Shown here: one piece after another, positions 6,308 to 11,693 of the stretch
Numbering within the stretch: the stretch's first letter is position 1
Layout of the letters: each line of letters starts with the position of its first letter
Assembly (NCBI GenBank): GCA_938003875.1
Contig: CALKWO010000159.1
Location: forward strand, 1 to 11,693
Reading direction: 5' to 3'
Origin: an uncultured bacterium
GTDB lineage: Bacteria > Planctomycetota > Uabimicrobiia > Uabimicrobiales > JABWCH01
DNA length: 11,693 nucleotides
Made by a program: the position numbers and the translations under genes
The notes under the pieces: model-generated
Seen by the model: only the letters and a program-made list of their open reading frames with translations
Databases searched by the model: none
What the model was told of the DNA's origin: nothing

Positions 6308-8536
6308 ATGAAAGAGGATCTGGGAATCAATAGTTTTGAAGATTTTGCCTCTTTTTTAGAAGAGAAGAAAATTCGGCAAGAGCCTGTTCTGGAATTAATA
6401 CAGGAAATGATAGGAAGCGCAAAAGAAAGTTTGCTTCTTGCCCCTTCACAAGAAACCTTCATCAGAATATCCTACAACCTCGATAAAAAAGCACAAATTC
6501 CTGCAGAATCTATACGCTTTGTTGCTATCAAACTCTTACCTTTTTTTCATCCTGAAAAAATAGATTCTTTTGCAAAAAAATTTGCTTTGCATTTTCAAAA
6601 TAAAGAACTAAGAGAAAATTTCATAGGGGATTGGCTTCAAGAGCTTTGCGATGAAAACAAAGAAGCCAGCATGACGGTTTCAAAAGAAATAGACGCTGAA
6701 ATTGAACATTTACAGGATACATGGGAAGAACAGATACTCCAGGAAGAAAAAAATCAGGGCCGATGGGGACTCTGGAGACAACGTTTTTCCAGGATGAATC
6801 TTGTATTTCAGGGGATGTTGGATAGGCTGGCTCATAAGGATTCCCCCCAAGAAGCAAAAGACATTTCTTTGGTATCCCGCTTAAAAAAGAAAAGCCTCCC
6901 TGCGGTAAAGCTTGGAGAAAAATTCTATCAGTATTTGAAAAAACACCATTTTTTCTGGCCTGAAATCCAATCGGCAAGCAAAAGTATGGCTCATTATACC
7001 CAAAAAGCATACCATTGGATAGTCTATGAACAGGAGTTTTATGTATGGCAGCGTCCTTATCATAAAGGAAAACAAGGGTATGGAGCTATTCTTCAAAGAG
7101 CAAAAAATAAGATTCGCTTTAGCTCTTTGCATAAAAAGCATTTGCAGAAGCTATATGAATGCCAGATTCAGGATTTTTTTCGCGTTCTCAAGGGAATCTT
7201 GGCTTCTGAAAAGGCCACAAGAGAAGAAAGAGAGCCATTTTCTCTTTTGAAAGATTGCCTTTCTATCCAGGAAAAATCTCTGGAGCAAAACGAAACACAA
7301 TTGGATATCATCAACTATGGTATGGGAAAATTCCAGAGCATGGTACAGTGGATGAGCTGCCTTACCAACCAACGAAAGCTCAACAAAAGAATTCGCTGCT
7401 ATCTTTTTCAACTGGCAGAAAAGCCTCTGCTTATACACCATGAGATGTTCCGCAAGCAGATCGAGCAAAGTTCCACATACAATGATATAAAAAAAATCTT
7501 GTCTTGGTATCCTTTATACCGAACCTCTGTTGTTCTGCACTATCAGCCATTACAGATTATCCTGACAATAAAGCAGATACTAGAAGAATTTGAGCAAGCA
7601 CCAGGAGAGCTAGACCAGATTCTATTAAAATACTTTGGAGAAACAGGAGAGGCCAATTTACAAAAAAGACTTCCTGAAATCCTGGTCAATAGCAATGTGA
7701 ATGAAAAGATTTGGGAGCAAATTGCCCATGAGAATTATCTGGATGAAATGCTTCCCAAGCTCAATAAATTGAGGCAGATTCCAGAATGCAGGAAAATTGC
7801 AGGCAGCTTATATAAGCTGATCACTGTTTTCATAAGCGGAGAAGGAGAGTTCAGCTTCAGCCATTTCAAAATCAGCCTGAATTTCGTTCCAGGGAAAATC
7901 CAAAATAAAATCCTCTACCTTGTTCAGCAACAACTGCAAGATGAACTGAACGCAAGCGTAAATACCATTCTGGCGAAACGTGGGAAATACGTTAAAAGGC
8001 TTTACCAGCTTAGAAAGCATTTTATGGATTCCAGGTATCGGGATTCTAAAATTACTTTATTTGGCTATAGCCCTTATGAAATAGAGAAAAAAATTAGCTC
8101 CATCGACTATCAGGAAGGAAAGATGCCTAAAATACTCTATCATGCTTTTAGCAATGGCAAAGCACCAGAAGCATTTTTGCGCCTGATAGCAAAAGCCAAG
8201 AAGGCAGAAAAAGCTGGCCAGGAAAAAAATATCCCTAACACAATGCGAATGCTAGAAAAAATCCAGAAAGCCATTGTTCACAGAGAAGATGTAGATCTCT
8301 ATAAAGTTTTGATTGCTTTATTCAAGATCAACGGATCTCTCAACTTTGCCATACCAGACTTTCAGTCAACTATCAACGGCTACCAAATAGCAGAAGAGAT
8401 CAATCGCTTTTATATGACTCCAAACCGTACACAAATAGCTCTTTCCGAGGGAATCCTTCCTGAGATAAAGAATACAATCGAAACGCTCATCAACCAGGAA
8501 AGAGAAAAACAGCTTTTGAAAATAGCAAAGCAATAA
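6308..8536 (+). CDS. Large hypothetical helical protein, FHA operon
   Basis: I do not recognise this 742-residue protein. It is rich in Lys, Glu, Gln and Leu with predicted long helices throughout, and has no signal peptide, membrane segment or nucleotide-binding loop that I can see. A very acidic stretch (about 124-148) leads into a Trp/Arg-rich patch (GRWGLWRQRF, 151-160). A basic segment at about 191-213 is followed by an aromatic-rich region (about 214-251 with many Trp, Tyr and His). The C-terminal third (from about 570) is strongly basic and helical. The start at 6308 is backed by AGGAGG 4 bases upstream. It closes the FHA unit and is convergent with the PLD-SNF2 gene beyond the repeat. 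Size and composition suggest a scaffold or a component of a multiprotein complex; that is inference only. Confidence 0.82.
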   Translation: MKEDLGINSFEDFASFLEEKKIRQEPVLELIQEMIGSAKESLLLAPSQETFIRISYNLDKKAQIPAESIRFVAIKLLPFFHPEKIDSFAKKFALHFQNKELRENFIGDWLQELCDENKEASMTVSKEIDAEIEHLQDTWEEQILQEEKNQGRWGLWRQRFSRMNLVFQGMLDRLAHKDSPQEAKDISLVSRLKKKSLPAVKLGEKFYQYLKKHHFFWPEIQSASKSMAHYTQKAYHWIVYEQEFYVWQRPYHKGKQGYGAILQRAKNKIRFSSLHKKHLQKLYECQIQDFFRVLKGILASEKATREEREPFSLLKDCLSIQEKSLEQNETQLDIINYGMGKFQSMVQWMSCLTNQRKLNKRIRCYLFQLAEKPLLIHHEMFRKQIEQSSTYNDIKKILSWYPLYRTSVVLHYQPLQIILTIKQILEEFEQAPGELDQILLKYFGETGEANLQKRLPEILVNSNVNEKIWEQIAHENYLDEMLPKLNKLRQIPECRKIAGSLYKLITVFISGEGEFSFSHFKISLNFVPGKIQNKILYLVQQQLQDELNASVNTILAKRGKYVKRLYQLRKHFMDSRYRDSKITLFGYSPYEIEKKISSIDYQEGKMPKILYHAFSNGKAPEAFLRLIAKAKKAEKAGQEKNIPNTMRMLEKIQKAIVHREDVDLYKVLIALFKINGSLNFAIPDFQSTINGYQIAEEINRFYMTPNRTQIALSEGILPEIKNTIETLINQEREKQLLKIAKQ

Positions 8537-8550
8537 AAGTCTGTGGCTAA

Positions 8551-8746
8551 TTTGACAATGTTAAATCCAAAATTAAAATTAAAGAAAAGAGAACCACAGA
8601 TTAACACAGATAAACACGGATAAAAAATAAAATAATGCTTAATTTTAGAAATTATCAGTGTCCATCCGTGTCCATCTGTGGTTTAATAAATCTTTAAATT
8701 TATATAACCTATTGGGAGACAACAATCCAAATTTAACATTGTCAAA
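8551..8746. repeat. Outer inverted-repeat element between convergent genes
   Basis: TTTGACAATGTTAAAT (8551-8566) recurs as its exact reverse complement at 8731-8746, a perfect 16-bp inverted pair enclosing a 164-bp core, which itself contains a second inverted repeat. The flanks extend the match imperfectly (TAA versus TTA on the outer side, with one mismatch). No ORF lies inside. The form resembles a MITE or a compound palindromic element; placed between two convergent genes it may also stop transcription from both sides. Confidence 0.75.
8592..8684. repeat. Inner inverted repeat built of 10-bp units
   Basis: The left arm consists of three 10-bp units (CACAGATTAA, CACAGATAAA, CACGGATAAA; 8595-8624). 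The right arm, read on the other strand (about 8651-8681), is CACAGATGGA, CACGGATGGA, CACTGATAAT. The arms pair over about 30 bp with mismatches at the last bases of each unit. I recognise the CCACAGATTAACACAGAT sequence as a type of intergenic repeat found in many unrelated environmental bacteria; I recall this and have not checked it. Confidence 0.8.
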
Positions 8747-8769
8747 CTAAGGAATCGGAATTAAATAAG

Positions 8770-11439
8770 TCATGCCCAGGCCTGGCTCAGATGTTTTTTG
8801 CGTTCTCTGGCTTGTAGTACCTGGGAGCAGGATTCCCAGGGTGTTTTCTGGATTGTGTTATAGCGGATAGAGAAGGGATGCTGATCGGGAATGGCATCTA
8901 TCGTTTTTTGGGCTTTTTCTATATCGCCCAGGGCAACATCAATCCAGACATCTTCCAACACATCGGGTATCTGACCAAAAATATCGTGGATGTTGCGCAG
9001 CCTTTTGGAGAGAAGATGATGCACACGGTCTTCTACGGAGTCCTGGTAGCGGAGGTTGCAGATAAAGACAATATCTCGAAGTTGTCCAATCCTTTGTATT
9101 CTGCCTTTGCGTTGTTCCAGACGTGTGGGATTCCAGGGTAAATCCAGGTTGATGAGAGTGCCAAGTTTTTGCAGATTCAGCCCTTCGCTGGCAGCATCTG
9201 TGCCTAGCAGGATCGAAATCTTAGCACTTCGTACCATGACCTTGAGGCTTTCTCTCGAACAGATCGTAAAATCGCTGTCTTGCATGATGCCAGACTTCGC
9301 TCCACCAGCATACACGCCTATTGGCTCTTGAGGAAAATCCTGGCTTAGTTGTTGTGCCAGCCACCATATAGAATCGAAGTATTGGGAGAAAACAATACAT
9401 CCCCGTTCTTTCCATTTTTCGAGATATTGTTTCACTACACGATATTTGGGATCTTTTTCCTGATTCGCTTCCAGAGATTGGACGAACGATTGCAAGGCAA
9501 ATCGCTCTGGCTGAGTTAAGGTACGCGCGATTTCCAGCTCTATCTCATCGAATTCGTCTTCTTCGTCTACCTGTTGCCAGGTGCTAAGCATCTTTTGTGC
9601 CGTAATCTGGCCTGCATAGATGCTGCTTCCCACACGCCGCAGAAGCAAGGTTTTCAGAAAACCCGCTCCATGAATTCTTCTCCCAAGCAAAGAGCAAAAC
9701 TCCTGCGCACATTCATAGGCAGATTTAAGATAGGCAGGCAGCCTGATTGCTTCTTCTTCGCCTTCTTCGAACAGTTGCACCTGCACTGGTTTGAGATAAG
9801 GCTCTTTTGTCTCTGGGTCTATGGTATTTTCGAGATATTCTCTTGTTCTTCGTATGATATGGCGCAGGAAAGGATTATGGTGACGGGCAAAGTCATGGCG
9901 AAGATGACGCACACGCTCCTGATCGGGTGGTTTGAGTTCTGTCCAACGACCTGCTGCCACAAGCTGATTGTTCTCCATCTGCAAAGTGCGCCTTAGATTC
10001 AGAAAATCTCGGCCTTCTGTTGAGGCAGGCAGAGGATTGCAGACCCAATTCCAAAGCTCCAGGTCATCTTCTGGCAAGTCTCTATGCCCCATGACCAATT
10101 CCAGAGCTTCTTTGCGCTGGCGATTCCATTCGCTATACTGGTTTCCCAGTACCATCTCATTGCCCTGGGCAAGGATATAAAGCAAATCCCAGGCTTCGAT
10201 GGGATGTATCTGGACAGGCGTGGCCGTTGCCAGAAGCATGCTGTGTGTTTTGGTTGACATTTCGCATAGAAAGGCAAAGAGATTGTTCGCATCGGGCTTT
10301 TCGGATTCACAGCCTTTGTGTAAATTTTTTCGCCTTGCAGCATGAGCCTCGTCTACGATAATGCATTCATAGCGCAGCTCTTTGAGATATTCTACCATTT
10401 CTGACCTGCGCTTGATCAAACCTTGAGAAACCAATCCCACCCGACGAGGGCAATTTTTGATTCCCTCTGGGCCTTTTGTTGGATGAGCGATTTCATTCTC
10501 GTCTATCCATTCTTTGCCTGTCCAGACAGCGCAAGGCATATCCAGAAGATTCTTCATTTCTTCCTGCCACTGCCATAGTAAATTTTTCGGGGCCAGAATC
10601 AGGACAGGCCGTGTTCCATATAGAGCCATCAGCATGGCAGAGAGTGCCAGTTGTACGGTTTTTCCAAGCCCCACCATATCCGCCAGCACAAACCTGGCAC
10701 CATGTATGGTTTTATGGGCATCGAAAGCAAGTTTGACAAAATATTTCTGGTGTTCCCATAATCCATACTCTCTGCGATATACAGGCGTTTCTATGACGAT
10801 AGGGGCTTCCTGTGGTCTGGTTTTCCAGTCTTCTACCGTAGGGATGATCTCACGTTTTGCGAGCCTTCCTATGTCCTCGACTATAAACTCCGTCAGGTTG
10901 TAGGCCATAGGGTCGTTCCAAAGTGCATCGAATTCTTTTTGTACCCAATCTATGGCTTCACGAGAATCGTCTTCCCATAGCAATTCGTAGTTGAGTTGCC
11001 ATCCTGATTTGCTTTCGTTTACGCTGCCCAAAAAGCACGTCTGTGTGCCATCTGCAAGGGTAATGACTCCTGCTTTGCCATGGATCAGACCAAAGCGTTC
11101 ATCGGGCAGTATCCGCACTTCCATCCTGCCCTTTTTCAAAAAATCATACAGTCTTGAAAATCGGCTGTGTGCTTCCCATTTTTCTGGCTGAGAAGAACAC
11201 CAATCCTGTCTCATAGCAAAGCACGCATCTTTCGTGCTTTGTGTCTCATGCCCTTCTATCTGAGAATTGCATACTATCCGAGCCTTTCCTGCCATGCTCT
11301 CTATGGCTTCTCCTGCGATTTCCAGCAGAGATGCGCTGAAATAGCCTGCAATCCGATTGTATGCCAGTGCCCCTTTCAACCGAGGCGTAAGAAACGATGT
11401 GTCCATCCGTTCTTTTCTGCTAGAAAACCGTCGAATCAT
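8770..11439 (-). CDS. PLD-like nuclease / SNF2-family helicase fusion
   Basis: This is an 889-residue intact protein. Residues 1-175 are a phospholipase D-like domain: H120-x-K122 followed by GSVNES (138-143) is the HxK...N/S-E nuclease signature. A SNF2-type helicase follows. Motif I is DMVGLGKT (254-261, Lys260), motif II DEAH (363-366), motif III TATP (405-408), motif V GTDAASEGLNLQ (746-757) and motif VI QRKGRIQRIGQ (776-786). All ATPase motifs are intact. It should be a cytoplasmic ATP-driven DNA translocase carrying its own nuclease. DISARM encodes these activities as separate proteins (DrmC, PLD; DrmD, SNF2), so an anti-phage role is plausible but not shown; no methylase or other defence gene is adjacent. 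The ATG has GAGG 6 bases upstream. GC is clearly higher than in neighbouring genes, suggesting acquisition. DNA repair or a RapA-like role are alternatives. Confidence 0.92.
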   Translation of the reverse strand: MIRRFSSRKERMDTSFLTPRLKGALAYNRIAGYFSASLLEIAGEAIESMAGKARIVCNSQIEGHETQSTKDACFAMRQDWCSSQPEKWEAHSRFSRLYDFLKKGRMEVRILPDERFGLIHGKAGVITLADGTQTCFLGSVNESKSGWQLNYELLWEDDSREAIDWVQKEFDALWNDPMAYNLTEFIVEDIGRLAKREIIPTVEDWKTRPQEAPIVIETPVYRREYGLWEHQKYFVKLAFDAHKTIHGARFVLADMVGLGKTVQLALSAMLMALYGTRPVLILAPKNLLWQWQEEMKNLLDMPCAVWTGKEWIDENEIAHPTKGPEGIKNCPRRVGLVSQGLIKRRSEMVEYLKELRYECIIVDEAHAARRKNLHKGCESEKPDANNLFAFLCEMSTKTHSMLLATATPVQIHPIEAWDLLYILAQGNEMVLGNQYSEWNRQRKEALELVMGHRDLPEDDLELWNWVCNPLPASTEGRDFLNLRRTLQMENNQLVAAGRWTELKPPDQERVRHLRHDFARHHNPFLRHIIRRTREYLENTIDPETKEPYLKPVQVQLFEEGEEEAIRLPAYLKSAYECAQEFCSLLGRRIHGAGFLKTLLLRRVGSSIYAGQITAQKMLSTWQQVDEEDEFDEIELEIARTLTQPERFALQSFVQSLEANQEKDPKYRVVKQYLEKWKERGCIVFSQYFDSIWWLAQQLSQDFPQEPIGVYAGGAKSGIMQDSDFTICSRESLKVMVRSAKISILLGTDAASEGLNLQKLGTLINLDLPWNPTRLEQRKGRIQRIGQLRDIVFICNLRYQDSVEDRVHHLLSKRLRNIHDIFGQIPDVLEDVWIDVALGDIEKAQKTIDAIPDQHPFSIRYNTIQKTPWESCSQVLQARERKKHLSQAWA

Positions 11440-11445
11440 AGAATG

Positions 11446-11450
11446 CCTCT
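11446..11450 (-). promoter_or_regulatory. Ribosome binding site of the PLD-SNF2 gene
   Basis: On the minus strand AGAGG lies 6 bases before the ATG that ends at 11439. This supports that start, which gives a full N-terminal PLD domain. Confidence 0.55.
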
Positions 11451-11460
11451 ATAGATTTAG

Positions 11461-11520
11461 GAATTAATTCGTTATCGTTCTCTTAATCTTAATCGTCATA
11501 CGTGTTAAGCAATAATTGCT
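11461..11520. promoter_or_regulatory. Two small palindromes upstream of PLD-SNF2
   Basis: GAATTAATTC (11461-11470) is a perfect 10-bp palindrome, and AGCAATAATTGCT (11508-11520) is a perfect 6+1+6 palindrome. Both lie in the leader of the minus-strand gene, where an operator could sit. No convincing -35/-10 pair was found. Chance is a real alternative in AT-rich DNA. Confidence 0.25.
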
Positions 11521-11536
11521 CACTTTGCAATGATTT

Positions 11537-11610
11537 GTAGCCGCAGGGTTGCGCCAAAAATGACTATCTATTCGGAAAAGACGACCTTCAGCGCAATCCC
11601 TGCGTCTTTT
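11537..11610. repeat. Dispersed hairpin repeat, copy B
   Basis: This has the same unit structure as 4587-4662: GTAGCCGCAGGGTTGCGCC followed by AAAAA at the left, AGCGCAATCCCTGCGTC followed by TTTT at the right. The middle (about 11560-11588) differs from copy A, while the arms are conserved. The arms 11542-11554 and 11591-11604 pair perfectly apart from one bulged base (T11597). Conserved stems with a diverged loop imply that the structure is what is kept. Confidence 0.7.
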
Positions 11611-11651
11611 GCCAATAGAGACCAACTGAATCGAATTCAAGGGTATTGACC

Positions 11652-11693
11652 AAAGACGCAGGGATTGCGCTGGCGTTAGACTTTTGAGCAGAC
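11652..11693. repeat. Inverted partial copy C of the hairpin repeat, cut by window end
   Basis: AAAGACGCAGGGATTGCGCT (11652-11671) is the exact reverse complement of 11590-11609, the right arm of copy B, with 42 bases between. It looks like the right end of a third copy in opposite orientation that continues past 11693. Copies B and C together form a 20-bp perfect inverted repeat. Confidence 0.6.

Noticed and set aside
6621..7010. 129-residue minus-strand ORF
   Set aside because: It is antisense to the 742-residue gene, with proline- and cysteine-rich low-complexity composition and no family match.
8592..8684. CRISPR array
   Set aside because: The units are 10 bp in direct tandem within each arm, inverted between arms, with no spacers and no cas genes.
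8537..8769. Insertion sequence
   Set aside because: The inverted repeats resemble element ends, but the 164-bp core has no transposase or remnant of one and no clear target duplication was seen.
9574..9996. 140-residue plus-strand ORF inside the helicase gene
   Set aside because: It lies wholly within the well-supported minus-strand helicase frame, has no ribosome site worth noting and no recognisable domain; it is a shadow ORF, as are the others at 8878-9331, 10476-10903 and 11167-11454.
8770..11439. Calling this a DISARM or other named system
   Set aside because: Only the domain types match. No methyltransferase, DrmA/DrmB-type gene or second component lies in the window, and the minus strand beyond 11439 is noncoding to the edge.

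Overview
The window is 11.7 kb of bacterial DNA. The left two thirds are AT-rich (lines counted by eye run from about 22 to 45% GC) with short intergenic gaps. It encodes an O-antigen-ligase-type glycopolymer enzyme and an MBOAT acyltransferase, which fits a Gram-negative-type envelope. The phylum cannot be fixed from sequence alone. A DUF58 protein, an FHA protein and several hairpin-forming dispersed repeats would suit an environmental lineage such as a Planctomycetota-type bacterium, but that is a weak inference.

Layout. (1) 182-257, minus: a complete tRNA-Ala(GGC) with encoded CCA and a near-perfect sigma70-type promoter at 276-303. (2) 348-4557, plus: three genes, namely an MBOAT/wax-synthase-like acyltransferase, a DUF58 protein and a large O-antigen ligase-type protein with a TPR-like tail. 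They look like an envelope or exopolysaccharide group. (3) 4558-4777: an intergenic region holding one copy of a hairpin repeat and a plausible extended -10 promoter. (4) 4778-8536, plus: a compact three-gene unit of an FHA protein with a possible PilZ-like C-terminus, a 208-residue unknown with a TTG start, and a 742-residue largely helical unknown. All three have good Shine-Dalgarno sites. (5) 8537-8769: the gap between convergent genes, filled by a nested inverted-repeat element made of an outer 16-bp pair around an inner hairpin built of 10-bp units. (6) 8770-11439, minus: one intact 889-residue gene fusing an N-terminal phospholipase-D-like nuclease domain to a SNF2-family helicase. It has visibly higher GC (about 45-53% in sampled lines) than its neighbours. 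(7) 11440-11693: upstream region of that gene with small palindromes, a second copy of the hairpin repeat, and the start of a third copy in inverted orientation running off the window.

The genes fall into three apparently unrelated groups: envelope glycopolymer and lipid work, an FHA-linked signalling module of unknown output, and a solitary nuclease-helicase. The last resembles the domain content of anti-phage systems (DISARM carries PLD and SNF2 proteins as separate genes) and looks like an acquired cargo gene bordered by repeats. The best candidates for something undescribed are the solitary PLD-SNF2 fusion, the FHA module with its two unrecognised partners, and the two dispersed repeat families.
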